Shown one piece after another: positions 6,699 through 14,266 of a stretch of 14,762 bases of DNA. The translations under genes were made by a program, and so were the position numbers. The DNA is from Treponema sp. (GTDB lineage Bacteria; Spirochaetota; Spirochaetia; Treponematales; Breznakiellaceae): NCBI GenBank assembly GCA_031275035.1, contig JAISPH010000126.1, forward strand, positions 1 through 14,762, read 5' to 3'. The notes below the pieces were generated by a model. The model was not told the origin of the DNA. It did no database searches and saw only the letters and a program-made list of their open reading frames with translations. The first letter of the stretch is position 1; every line of letters starts with the position of its first letter.

Positions 6699-8183
6699 CT
6701 ACTCCGCCCAGCTCCGGCTGCGGCCCACCGCCTTATGCCAGCCCGCAAGGAGGGTTTCCCGTTTTCTCTGGTCCATCCGGGGGGTGAAGGTTTTGTCGCA
6801 TTTCCACATGGAGCGGACCTCCTCCGGGCCGCGCCAGAAACCGGCGGCGATTCCTGCCAAAGAGGCCGCCCCCAGGGCGGTGGTCTCCCGGATCTCGGGA
6901 CGGCAGATCCTTCCGTTCATAATGTCCGCCTGGAACTGCATAAGAAAAGAGTCCCGGCTGGCGCCGCCGTCAACCTTCAGCTCTCCTATCCCGGCGCCGG
7001 TATCCTTTTCCATGGCCCGGACAAGATCCAGGCTCTGATAGGCGATGGCCTCCTCCGCAGCCCGGATAAGGTGTTCCCGCCGGGTTCCCCGGGTAATGCC
7101 GACAATGCAGCCCCGGGCGTACATATCCCAATAGGGGGCCCCCAGGCCGGTAAAGGCGGGCACCAGATAAACCCCGCCGGCATCGGCCACCTTTCCCGCA
7201 TAGTATTCCGAATCGGCGCTTTCAGTGATGAAGCGCATCTCGTCCCGGAGCCACTGGATCACCGCTCCGCCCACAAAGACGCTTCCCTCCAGGGCATAAC
7301 GGACGGCACCGGGAAGACTCGCCGCTATGGTGGTAAGAAGGCCGTTCCTGCTTTCACAGGGATCGCCGCCGGTGTTCATCAGCAAAAAGCAGCCCGTACC
7401 ATAGGTGTTCTTGGTTTCTCCCTTCTCAAAACAGCACTGACCGAAGAGGGCCGCCTGCTGATCCCCCGCATCCCCGGCAATGGGGATATCCGCCCCCTGG
7501 ATATTCACCGTACCGTAGATGCCGCTGGAGGGCCGGACCTCGGGAAGCATGGCCCGGGGAATGTCCAGGGCGGAAAGCAGGACATCATCCCAGTCAAGCT
7601 TATGAATGTTGTAAAGCATAGTCCGGCTGGCATTGGTGTAGTCCGTAACATGGACCCTGCCTTCGGTCAATTTCCAGATAAGCCAGGTATCCACAGTACC
7701 GAAGAGGATCTCCCCCTTCCGGGCCCGTTCCCGGACGCCCTCCACATGATCCAGAATCCATTTAATCTTGGTTCCCGAAAAATAGGCGTCCGCCACCAGG
7801 CCCGTCTTCTGCCGGATATAATCCCCCATCCCCCCGGCGCTGAGGGCATCCACAATATCCGAAGTGCGCCGGCACTGCCATACAATCGCATTGTAAACCG
7901 GCCGCCCCGTAGACTTATCCCACAGTATGGTAGTTTCCCGCTGGTTGGTAATGCCCACCGCAGCAATGTCCCGGGAGGCAATATCGTTCCCGGTGATAAG
8001 CTCCATCATCACCGCATACTGGGAAGAATAGATCTCCATGGGATCATGTTCCACCCAGCCTTCCCGGGGATAGATCTGGGCAAACTCCTTCTGGGTTACG
8101 CCGATCATCCGCTGCTCTTCGTTAAAAAGAATGGCCCGGGAACTGGTGGTTCCCTGATCCAGCGCCAGAATATACTTGCCCAT
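6699..8183 (-). CDS. glpK: Glycerol kinase
   Basis: Cytosolic FGGY-family kinase (EC 2.7.1.30) converting glycerol and ATP to sn-glycerol 3-phosphate for lipid synthesis or catabolism. Its 494 residues are the normal length. The N-terminal ATPase motif is [11 protein letters not shown] (6-16). Glycerol-contact residues match E. coli GlpK: R82 and E83 in NQRETT, W102, Y134 and D241 in [16 protein letters not shown] signature 1 is [11 protein letters not shown] near 135, and signature 2 is near [26 protein letters not shown] is the conserved C-terminal segment. GGAGG lies 7 bases before the ATG. It is the last gene of a three-gene operon, 2 bases after gpgS. The usual partners glpF and glpD are absent. 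Coupling to gpgS is unusual and may point to glycerol-phosphate supply for a glycoconjugate rather than to growth on glycerol. Confidence 0.96.
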   Translation of the reverse strand: MGKYILALDQGTTSSRAILFNEEQRMIGVTQKEFAQIYPREGWVEHDPMEIYSSQYAVMMELITGNDIASRDIAAVGITNQRETTILWDKSTGRPVYNAIVWQCRRTSDIVDALSAGGMGDYIRQKTGLVADAYFSGTKIKWILDHVEGVRERARKGEILFGTVDTWLIWKLTEGRVHVTDYTNASRTMLYNIHKLDWDDVLLSALDIPRAMLPEVRPSSGIYGTVNIQGADIPIAGDAGDQQAALFGQCCFEKGETKNTYGTGCFLLMNTGGDPCESRNGLLTTIAASLPGAVRYALEGSVFVGGAVIQWLRDEMRFITESADSEYYAGKVADAGGVYLVPAFTGLGAPYWDMYARGCIVGITRGTRREHLIRAAEEAIAYQSLDLVRAMEKDTGAGIGELKVDGGASRDSFLMQFQADIMNGRICRPEIRETTALGAASLAGIAAGFWRGPEEVRSMWKCDKTFTPRMDQRKRETLLAGWHKAVGRSRSWAE

Positions 8184-8185
8184 GC

Positions 8186-9172
8186 CTACGCCTCCGTTCC
8201 GCGGTGAAATTTTTCCCGGTACTCGGGGATTTCTATCATCGGGGGCCGTTCCACCAGGGGAATTTCCGTTTTTATTACCCGGTGATTGTCCCCCGCCGTT
8301 TCCAGGGATATATGCCGGTCCCCTAATTCCCGCATCATCCTGAGGACGCCGTATTTTTCACCCCGGGACAGAAAGGTATTGAGTATGCCGTAGGCCATTT
8401 TCCCCAAGGCGGCGGTATCCTGGTTCCGGTGAATCCGCAGATCCAGGTCCACCTGGGCTAGCGCGCCGGTACCCGCCAGATAGAGGATGTCGATAAGGTG
8501 GCCCAGCTCAACCCCGTAGCCCATCGAAAAGGGAAGCCGTTCCAAAAGGCTCCGGCGGCCGGCATATTCCCCCGAGAGGGGCTGTACCAGCCGGGCAAGT
8601 TCAGGATAGAAGAGGGAAAAGACGGGCCGTACCAGGATCTCCGTAACCCGGCCGCCCCCGGAAGGGGAGATTCCCCCGGAAAAGCGGATGGGCCGTTCAT
8701 AAAAGGCCTTTACATAGCCGATTGTATCGTTCTCCAGCAGGGGGCCGATGAGGCCGTACACAAATTTGGGGGCGATGTTGGAAATATCCGCATCCACCCA
8801 GACGATAATATCCCCCTCCAGGGCATAGAGGCTCTTCCAGAGAGTCTCCCCCTTTCCCCGGTAGCTTCCATATTTGGGCAGAATCGTTTTGGAGGTGAAG
8901 ATCCGGGCGCCGAAACGTTCCGCCACCCTGCGGGTATTGTCCCTGGAGGAAGAGTCGATCACCACAATCTCATCCACCAGGGGATAACGGTCCATCAGCT
9001 CGGTACGGATCACCAGGATCTCTTTGCCGATGGTCAGCTCTTCATTGAGAGTGGGAAAGGCCAGGGAAATTTTTAGGCCCTTTTTTTCCTTGAGAGAAAC
9101 CAGCCGGTCTATGTTCTGAAACCGGGAATGGTGCCAGGTCTGCTGCAAAAGGATATCGCCCTCCCGGTTCAT
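8186..9172 (-). CDS. gpgS: Glucosyl-3-phosphoglycerate synthase (GT81 family)
   Basis: Predicted retaining GT-A transferase (EC 2.4.1.266) moving glucose from an NDP-glucose to 3-phosphoglycerate. The product leads to the osmolyte glucosylglycerate, or in mycobacteria to methylglucose lipopolysaccharides. In its 328 residues I see FPTLNEE (39-45), DSSSRDNT (73-80), [11 protein letters not shown] (106-115), metal-binding DAD (127-129), KAFYERP (155-161), GGGRVTE (172-178), [11 protein letters not shown] (197-207), GYGVE (218-222) and H248 in RIHRN at the third metal ligand. This order is diagnostic of GpgS. AAGGAG lies 5 bases before the ATG, which overlaps the upstream stop codon as ATGA, so the pair is translationally coupled. 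No gpgP phosphatase is visible nearby. A different acceptor, or another phosphatase elsewhere, remains possible. Confidence 0.9.
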   Translation of the reverse strand: MNREGDILLQQTWHHSRFQNIDRLVSLKEKKGLKISLAFPTLNEELTIGKEILVIRTELMDRYPLVDEIVVIDSSSRDNTRRVAERFGARIFTSKTILPKYGSYRGKGETLWKSLYALEGDIIVWVDADISNIAPKFVYGLIGPLLENDTIGYVKAFYERPIRFSGGISPSGGGRVTEILVRPVFSLFYPELARLVQPLSGEYAGRRSLLERLPFSMGYGVELGHLIDILYLAGTGALAQVDLDLRIHRNQDTAALGKMAYGILNTFLSRGEKYGVLRMMRELGDRHISLETAGDNHRVIKTEIPLVERPPMIEIPEYREKFHRGTEA

Positions 9173-10470
9173 CGCTGCTCCTTAACCGGCGCCTCCGCCA
9201 GCTCCACCCCGCTGGTCAGCGCCTCTATCACCTTGTCTATAAGCTGCCGCCCCTTCTCTATGGAGGCAATTTCTATCGTATCCAGGGAAAGTCCCTCCCG
9301 GCCCTGGGCTATGCCCAGGGATACTGCGGGAATGCCCCGGTTGGAGAGAAAGGCCGAAGGGTCCGGGCCGTCTTCTTCCCGTACTTTGATGCGCAGATCC
9401 CGCATGATGTTCCCGAGCAGCCGGGACAGCCCCGCGGTAAGGCCGGGATCGCCCGCGGGAATAAAGGCGGTGATGGTCACGGCCCCTTTCAATTCGGGAT
9501 GCCGGATCGCCGCCTCGGCGGAGGCCCTGGCGCCGGCCATGGCTTCCTCCAGCAGCGTTCCGGAGGGAACCGAAACGGATTCCGGCTCCCTCCGCTGGGA
9601 AGGATCTTCCGGCGGCGGCCCGGATTCAAGCTCAAATTCCAGGATTCCTTCGGAAGGAGTACGCCCATAGCCGCTGAGAGCCTTGATGCTGCGTATATAG
9701 AGGCGGATCTTTTCGTTTGAGGCCCAGGCGCCGGAGAGCCGGGCCGCCGCCGCAGTAAGGGTATCCACCACCAGGTTAGGGTTCTCCGGCCCGGACTCCT
9801 TTTTTTTGGGAGCTTCCTCCTCCTCGGCGTCCTTCTCGTTTCCAAGGGTCTCCACGCTGAGCGCCATGCGGTAGATCCCCCGGGCATGGGTTACCATCGA
9901 ACCCAGGGTAAAGCCCCGAAAACCTACCGCGGCAAAGGGATGGTTGAGCGGATTCTCCGTAATTAACGCAAAGACCCGGCTTTCGGGATCTTCAAAGGAA
10001 CGGGCGGCAAAGAGCAGCAGAATGTCCCGGCCGCTTTTCAGCCTGCCCTGGGATACGGCCTCCGCCACATAGAGGAGGGCCGCAACCCCCAGGACATCCG
10101 CCAGCCCGGCCCCCCAGGCATGGACCGCATCCAGACGGGAAAGGCTTCCTAAAGGATGCCAGCGCCGGGAGCCAAGATCGGCAAAGAGCAGGAGCGGAGC
10201 CTCCCCGGCGGAAGCGGCGGAATGGAGCCGGACGCAGACATTGCCGTCCTCGTCTACCCAGGGGGTAGTTCCCAGAAGGTGGAGCCGTTCCAGGATAAAG
10301 GCCGCCCTCTCCTCCTCCTGCGGAGAGGGAGAGGGGATCTCCGCCAGGCGGAGCAGATCCGCAAGCAGCCTGTCCGCCAGCGGAAAAACAGGCTGCCGGT
10401 GGAAAAGTTTCCCCGAAAAGGCATGTATGCCCCGGACAGCCAGATTTTGAATGTACGTTAACAGGTTCAC
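9169..10470 (-). CDS. M20-family peptidase-like protein, probably catalytically inactive
   Basis: A 433-residue protein with the M20 (PepT/PepV-like) plan: a catalytic half, an inserted lid from about 195 to 350, and a return to the catalytic half. M20 enzymes hydrolyse peptides with two metals held by H-x-D, D, EE, D/E and H. Here the first motif reads LLLFADLG (93-100), so the histidine is F96. The bridging aspartate survives as D125. The EE pair reads SFEDPES (E160, D161), and the C-terminal histidine region reads GIAQGREGLSLDT with no histidine. It is probably not a normal peptidase and may be a binding or regulatory homologue. I chose GTG 10470 because a strong promoter lies at 10486-10514 and GGGGGA precedes it. 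An in-frame ATG at 10573-10575 would start upstream of that promoter and overlap the divergent gene's ATG. It is the first gene of the operon with gpgS and glpK. Confidence 0.75.
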   Translation of the reverse strand: MNLLTYIQNLAVRGIHAFSGKLFHRQPVFPLADRLLADLLRLAEIPSPSPQEEERAAFILERLHLLGTTPWVDEDGNVCVRLHSAASAGEAPLLLFADLGSRRWHPLGSLSRLDAVHAWGAGLADVLGVAALLYVAEAVSQGRLKSGRDILLLFAARSFEDPESRVFALITENPLNHPFAAVGFRGFTLGSMVTHARGIYRMALSVETLGNEKDAEEEEAPKKKESGPENPNLVVDTLTAAAARLSGAWASNEKIRLYIRSIKALSGYGRTPSEGILEFELESGPPPEDPSQRREPESVSVPSGTLLEEAMAGARASAEAAIRHPELKGAVTITAFIPAGDPGLTAGLSRLLGNIMRDLRIKVREEDGPDPSAFLSNRGIPAVSLGIAQGREGLSLDTIEIASIEKGRQLIDKVIEALTSGVELAEAPVKEQR

Positions 10471-10485
10471 CGTTCCCCCACTCAA

Positions 10486-10514
10486 ATTGTAGGCTTCTTT
10501 TTTCAATCTTTCAA
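10486..10514 (-). promoter_or_regulatory. Sigma-70-type promoter of the M20-like/gpgS/glpK operon
   Basis: On the minus strand TTGAAA (10514-10509) and TACAAT (10491-10486) are exactly 17 bases apart, each matching consensus at 5/6. Predicted transcription start is about 10478-10480, leaving a leader of roughly 8-10 nt that contains the G-rich ribosome-site candidate. This argues for the GTG start at 10470. Confidence 0.6.
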
Positions 10515-10573
10515 TTAAAAAGTCTAGCCAATTTAAGGTATATGCTTTACTATAAATATACTGAGGATGGATC

Positions 10574-11746
10574 ATGTCCCGGAAAGCTGAAAAATTTGGC
10601 CATGTTTTTTCTCCTTTACAGGTAGGCTACATTACCGATTGTATGGAACCCCTGAATGCGGGATCCGATGTAGGCTGGGCCCTGGAGATGATCGCCGACA
10701 GCCCCGAGATGGAGGTGGTTCCCATTGAACGGGACGGCGCCGTGTTGGGGGTTGTTTCCCGGCAGGTGCTCGAAAAAGTAGCCGGTTCGGCCTGGGCCCG
10801 GTTCTGGCAGAAGGATCTGGACGCCTACCTTATCCCCGCCAGGGAAACCATAGAGTCCTCCAGCTACATCGGCAAAATTGCCGAAGAAACATTGAAGAAT
10901 TCCCGGGGAGATACCCCCAACTGGTTTATCGTTCAGCACAAACGATCCTATCTGGGGATTGTAAGCCTTCAGCAGATGCTGGAATACATGAACACCCTCC
11001 GTTCCCAGGATCTAAGAACCGCCGGAGAGATCCAAAAACACCTGCTGGATCAGTCGGCGCTTAAGGACAGCCGGATCAGCCTTTTCTTCTATAACCAAAT
11101 GGCCCACGAAATAGGGGGCGATTTTTACCGGGTCTTCAGAAAAGGCGACAACTGCCTTATTGCCTGTTTCGACGCCGCAGGGAAAAATATAACCGGCGCC
11201 ATGACCACCATGGCCCTGGGGGCCTGTTTTACCGCCTTCGAGCTTTTTGACTATGAGGGAAGCGCGGAAAAAATGACCGGAATCATCAATAACCTGGTGA
11301 GGATGGTTAATCCTTCGGGGGTCTTTGTGGCGGGGATCCTCTTTTATGTTGATTTTGCAGACATGAACGTCAAGATACACAACTGCGGTTTTTCCCCGAT
11401 TCAGATCTTCATGCCCCAGAAGGAAGAAAAAAAGATCGCCTACAAAATCATCAACCCCAACCTCCCCCCTCTGGGGATCCAGGAAGAGCTGGAACTGGAG
11501 GCGGAAAGCAGGGCGATCCCCATAACCAGAGGGCTCAGGCTGACCGCCTATTCCGACGGGCTTACGGATATGGCGGACATCTTCGGCGAGCGGTACGGGG
11601 AGGAGAGGACCGGGGAGCTGTTAAAAAACCTTCATGGCGTAGCCCATAAGGACATGACCAAGGCCATCGATACCACAATCAAGACCTGGATTGGCGAAGC
11701 CTCCCTGGCGGACGACATAACCCTGGTGGACATCCGCTTTACCTGA
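10574..11746 (+). CDS. CBS-domain SpoIIE/RsbU-type PP2C serine phosphatase
   Basis: Soluble signalling protein of 390 residues. Residues about 15-140 form a CBS pair: DGAVLGVVSRQVLEK ends the first unit and RSYLGIVSLQQMLEYM ends the second. Such pairs bind adenyl nucleotides or S-adenosyl compounds. Residues about 146-390 are a SpoIIE-type PP2C domain. It has EIGGDFY (D183), FDAAGKNITGAM (D200), YSDGLTD (D328) and ADDITLVDIRF (D380, D381), so the metal-binding aspartates are intact and it should be active. Known relatives dephosphorylate anti-sigma-factor antagonists. A CBS sensor fused directly to the phosphatase suggests that energy status controls a partner-switching pathway, though no STAS or kinase gene is in the window. 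GAGGA lies 6 bases before the ATG. It is divergent from the M20-like operon and same-strand with gpmI 89 bp downstream. Confidence 0.88.
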   Translation: MSRKAEKFGHVFSPLQVGYITDCMEPLNAGSDVGWALEMIADSPEMEVVPIERDGAVLGVVSRQVLEKVAGSAWARFWQKDLDAYLIPARETIESSSYIGKIAEETLKNSRGDTPNWFIVQHKRSYLGIVSLQQMLEYMNTLRSQDLRTAGEIQKHLLDQSALKDSRISLFFYNQMAHEIGGDFYRVFRKGDNCLIACFDAAGKNITGAMTTMALGACFTAFELFDYEGSAEKMTGIINNLVRMVNPSGVFVAGILFYVDFADMNVKIHNCGFSPIQIFMPQKEEKKIAYKIINPNLPPLGIQEELELEAESRAIPITRGLRLTAYSDGLTDMADIFGERYGEERTGELLKNLHGVAHKDMTKAIDTTIKTWIGEASLADDITLVDIRFT

Positions 11747-11765
11747 CCGCCGCCGGGCCGGCGGT
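11746..11765 (+). terminator. GC hairpin at the end of the phosphatase gene
   Basis: Perfect 7-bp arms ACCGCCG (11746-11752) and CGGCGGT (11759-11765) enclose a 6-base loop. The hairpin starts on the last base of the stop codon. No U-run follows, so it is more likely a 3' stabiliser, attenuator or Rho-assisted stop ahead of gpmI. Confidence 0.4.
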
Positions 11766-11768
11766 CCC

Positions 11769-11797
11769 TCGAACAAACGGGTAAACTCTACTATACT
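11769..11797 (+). promoter_or_regulatory. Possible gpmI promoter
   Basis: TATACT (11792-11797) is a good -10 box. The sequence 17 bases upstream, TCGAAC, is a poor -35 box. A transcript from here would have a leader of about 30 nt including the strong AAGGAG site. Confidence 0.3.
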
Positions 11798-11835
11798 TAA
11801 GTTGACGGCGCTTTTAGGCGTATAAAGGAGTTTTC

Positions 11836-13500
11836 GTGGAAGTTTTACAGAAAAATCCAAAATGGAAGGGCCGGTCCGGCCCGGTGGTCCTCGTTATCAT
11901 GGACGGGGTCGGATACGGTAAATATAAAGAGGGAGATGCGGTGGCGGATTCCAAAATGGATCACCTGAATGCGATTAAGGCCAAAAGCCCCCACACCCGC
12001 CTCAAGGCTCACGGCAGGGCGGTGGGCCTTCCCTCGGACGACGACATGGGCAACAGCGAGGTGGGCCACAACGCCATGGGCTGCGGCCGGGTCTTTAGCC
12101 AGGGAGCCGCCCTGGTATCCCGGTCCATCGAGTCCGGGGCCATGTTCCAGGGCCATGCCTGGAAAGAAATTACGGCCAACGTAAAGGACGGCGGAACCCT
12201 GCACTTTATCGGCCTCTTCTCGGACGGCAATGTCCACAGCCATCTGGACCACCTCAAAGCTATGATACGCCAGGCGAAGAAAGAGGGGATCCGGAAGGTA
12301 CGGGTTCACACGCTCTTCGACGGCCGGGACGTGGGGGAAACCAGCGCCCTGGACTATGTGGATCCCTTTGAGGCTTTTCTCAAGGAAGAGAGCGGAGACG
12401 GTTTTGACGCCAAAATCGCCTCCGGCGGGGGCCGCATGTGGATCACCATGGACCGCTACGGCGCCGACTGGAAGATGGTGGAGCGGGGCTGGAAAACCCA
12501 TGTCCACGGGGAGGCCCGGCAGTTTACGTCAGCCAGGGAAGCGGTGGAGACATACCGCCGGGAAATACCGGGAATCATCGATCAGGATCTCAAGGAGTTT
12601 GTCATAGCCGAAAACGGCAGACCCGTCGGCGCCATCGAAGACGGCGACTCGGTCATCTACTTTAATTTCCGGGGGGACCGTTCCCTGGAGATCACCGCCG
12701 CCTTTGAAGAAGACTATTTTGATAAATTCGACCGGGGCCGGCGGCCCAGGGTCTGCTATGCGGGGATGATGGAATACGACGGCGACACCCATGTGCCCAA
12801 GCGCTACCTGGTGAGCCCCCCCGCTATTGACCGGACCATGGGTGAATACCTGGCCGCCGCAGGGGTCAGGACCCTGGCCATATCGGAGACCCAGAAGTAC
12901 GGCCATGTAACCTACTTCTTCAACGGCAACCGGACGGGTAAATTTGACGAAAAACTGGAAGACTATGTGGAGATAAAAAGCGATGTGGTGCCCTTTGAAC
13001 AGCGGCCCTGGATGAAATGCGCGGAGATCGCCGATCGGGTTTTGGAGGCCGCCGGCTCGGGCAAGTACGACTTTATCCGGCTTAACTTCCCCAACGGGGA
13101 CATGGTGGGCCATACCGGAATCTATCAGGCGGTGGTCTGCTCTATGGAAGGGATGGATCTCCAGCTTGGCCGGCTGCGGAAAGCCGTGGATGACGCCGGG
13201 GCGGTGATGGTGATCACCGCGGACCACGGCAACTCCGACGATATGTATGAACATGACAAGAAGACCGGGGCGGTATCCCTCAAGGCCGACGGAACCCCCA
13301 AGGCCAAAACAAGCCACAGCCTCAATCCGGTACCCTGTATCGTCTACGATCCCGGCTGTAAGGACGAATATCTCCACGCGCCGGGAGAGGGAAGCCTCAA
13401 CGAGGGTCTGGGCATCAGTTCCATAGCCGCCACCTGTATCGAACTTCTAGGATTTATCCCCCCGGCGGACTACGACAAATCGGTACTGAAAATGAATTAA
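11836..13500 (+). CDS. gpmI: 2,3-bisphosphoglycerate-independent phosphoglycerate mutase
   Basis: Cytosolic glycolytic/gluconeogenic enzyme (EC 5.4.2.12) interconverting 3- and 2-phosphoglycerate through a phosphoserine, with two metals. Alkaline-phosphatase-fold motifs are complete: D23 in VIMDGVG, nucleophile S74 in DDMGNSEVGH, FDGRDV, GGGRMWITMDRY, FRGDRS, ETQKYGHVTYFFNG, ADHGNSDD (D463, H464) and KTSHS. At 554 residues it is longer than the roughly 510-residue Bacillus type and nearer in size to plant/trypanosome-type enzymes. The GTG start has AAGGAG six bases upstream (11824-11829). An 89-bp gap and a hairpin separate it from the phosphatase gene. It is followed by a terminator-like hairpin, so it probably ends its transcript. 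Confidence 0.96.
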   Translation: MEVLQKNPKWKGRSGPVVLVIMDGVGYGKYKEGDAVADSKMDHLNAIKAKSPHTRLKAHGRAVGLPSDDDMGNSEVGHNAMGCGRVFSQGAALVSRSIESGAMFQGHAWKEITANVKDGGTLHFIGLFSDGNVHSHLDHLKAMIRQAKKEGIRKVRVHTLFDGRDVGETSALDYVDPFEAFLKEESGDGFDAKIASGGGRMWITMDRYGADWKMVERGWKTHVHGEARQFTSAREAVETYRREIPGIIDQDLKEFVIAENGRPVGAIEDGDSVIYFNFRGDRSLEITAAFEEDYFDKFDRGRRPRVCYAGMMEYDGDTHVPKRYLVSPPAIDRTMGEYLAAAGVRTLAISETQKYGHVTYFFNGNRTGKFDEKLEDYVEIKSDVVPFEQRPWMKCAEIADRVLEAAGSGKYDFIRLNFPNGDMVGHTGIYQAVVCSMEGMDLQLGRLRKAVDDAGAVMVITADHGNSDDMYEHDKKTGAVSLKADGTPKAKTSHSLNPVPCIVYDPGCKDEYLHAPGEGSLNEGLGISSIAATCIELLGFIPPADYDKSVLKMN

Positions 13501-13507
13501 GGAGACA

Positions 13508-13534
13508 CTGAAAAGCCCCGGTTGGGTTTTTCAG
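13508..13534 (+). terminator. Terminator-like hairpin after gpmI
   Basis: CTGAAAA (13508-13514) pairs with TTTTCAG (13528-13534), with a G-T wobble and CCC/GGG inside, giving an 11-bp stem with loop CGGTT. It lies 8 bases after the stop codon. No long U-tract follows, only CGTTTCCC. The A/U half of the stem could act in place of a tail. Confidence 0.6.
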
Positions 13535-13595
13535 CGTTTCCCTAGAGAAAAAACTGCGGGGGAAGGCAAAATTTCTTCCCCCTGTCTTATTACTT

Positions 13596-13735
13596 AACCC
13601 ACATTACGCAGAAGAACAATATGAACCACGAACAACATGAAATTTTGAGGCAAAATCGATGGTTTGTTTATAATGTCTCGTAAAGTCCGGTAGTTGAATT
13701 TCTTCATTTTTGAAATCCCCTGCGTAACATGGGTT
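13596..13735. mobile_element. 140-bp MITE-like element with terminal inverted repeats
   Basis: The left end AACCCACATTACGCAG (13596-13611) and right end CTGCGTAACATGGGTT (13720-13735) are inverted repeats matching at 14 of 16 positions. ACTT directly repeats just outside both ends (13592-13595 and 13736-13739), consistent with a 4-bp target duplication. The A+T-rich interior has no open reading frame of note. This is the form of a miniature inverted-repeat element moved in trans by a full-length DDE-type insertion sequence, which is not in the window. The family is unknown to me. It lies between gpmI and tRNA-Pro. Confidence 0.6.
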
Positions 13736-13858
13736 ACTTAGCTAAAAAAACGATAACGGCAGAATTCCGAAGAGTTTCTTCTTTTTTGCCCCGGCGGCAG
13801 GCGCCCTGCCATTGCCCGCGGAGCCGCTTCTTCCCATGACAATGCCTTCTTTAATAAT

Positions 13859-13897
13859 GGGCTTGCTCGATAACCAACCGGGTTGTCGAACAAGCCC
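13859..13897. repeat. Long intergenic hairpin between gpmI and tRNA-Pro
   Basis: GGGCTTG, TCGA and AAC (13859-13874) pair with GTT, TCGA and CAAGCCC (13882-13897) with one mismatch and one wobble, giving a stem of about 16 bp. Flanking AATAAT and ATTATT can add a second helix. It could be a bidirectional terminator or a dispersed palindrome. The rest of 13501-13995 beyond this, the terminator and the MITE shows only a GGCAGG/CCTGCC hairpin near 13796-13810. Confidence 0.5.
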
Positions 13898-13995
13898 TAT
13901 GCATTATTGACACAACGGACCTCTTTGTGCTAGATTTTTACTCTGAACAGGTACGTTACCTGCCGCCGCCCGGCGGAGGCAGGTAATGTACTTAT

Positions 13996-14069
13996 CGGGC
14001 AATAGCGCAGTTGGTTAGCGTACAAGTCTGGGGGACTTGGGGTCCCCGGTTCGAATCCGGGTTGCCCGA
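13996..14069 (+). tRNA. tRNA-Pro (anticodon GGG)
   Basis: A complete 74-nt cloverleaf decoding CCC/CCU proline codons. Acceptor CGGGCAA pairs with TTGCCCG. The D stem is GCGC/GCGT with loop AGTTGGTTA. The anticodon stem is CAAGT/ACTTG (14023-14027, 14035-14039) with loop CTGGGGG, placing GGG at 14030-14032 and G at position 37 as expected for proline. The T arm is CCCGG-TTCGAAT-CCGGG and the discriminator is A. The genome reads CTA after the discriminator, so CCA must be added enzymatically. Its 3' end is duplicated at 14385-14405, marking it as an integration site. Confidence 0.95.
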
Positions 14070-14074
14070 CTAAG
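14054..14074 (+). other. Attachment-site copy 1 (tRNA-Pro 3' end)
   Basis: Bases 14054-14074 (AATCCGGG, TTGCCCGAC, then TAAG) match 14385-14405 at 20 of 21 positions, including 17 identical in a row. The T-arm/acceptor 3' end of a tRNA gene is a classic target for tyrosine recombinases, and integration leaves this kind of direct repeat. Confidence 0.7.
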
Positions 14075-14075
14075 A

Positions 14076-14126
14076 AATGAAGAACCCAGGAGCAAGCTCG
14101 AAGCAAGCTTGCTTGCCGGTATCTTC
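14076..14126 (-). repeat. REP-like palindromic repeat, copy 3 (inverted, expanded)
   Basis: Read on the minus strand it begins CGAAGATACC and ends GAGCTTGCTCCTGGGTTC then TTCATT, the same ends as the copies at 77-113 and 4447-4485. The centre has an extra GCAAGCAAGCTTGC palindrome. It starts two bases after att copy 1. Confidence 0.6.
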
Positions 14127-14158
14127 GTTGGATAGGAAATTTATTGTACGAGCCGTGG

Positions 14159-14234
14159 CCATACCCCGATCCAAAAATCGGTTTACAACATTTTCGGTGG
14201 CGGTAAATTTTCCGGAGCAAGCTCCGGGGTATGG
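14159..14234. repeat. 76-bp fold-back between the att copies
   Basis: CCATACCCCG (14159-14168) is exactly inverted as CGGGGTATGG (14225-14234). Inside are a CCGAT/ATCGG hairpin and an AGCAAGCT-core palindrome (CCGGAG/CTCCGG) matching the REP-like repeats. It is probably another small palindromic element or a degraded REP copy. Confidence 0.5.
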
Positions 14235-14266
14235 ACCCGGCCTTCCAATCAAAAAACAATTAAAAG

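Noticed and set aside
6735..8207. Open plus-strand frame antisense to glpK
   Set aside because: No recognisable motifs and low-complexity composition. The minus strand carries a full glycerol kinase with all conserved residues.
11802..11826. TTGACG...TATAAA as the gpmI promoter
   Set aside because: The 13-base spacing is too short for a sigma-70 promoter, and TATAAA overlaps the ribosome site region.
13930..14259. Minus-strand frame containing GQPGFEPGTPS
   Set aside because: This is the well-known false translation of the antisense strand of a tRNA gene (T-arm region), here tRNA-Pro.
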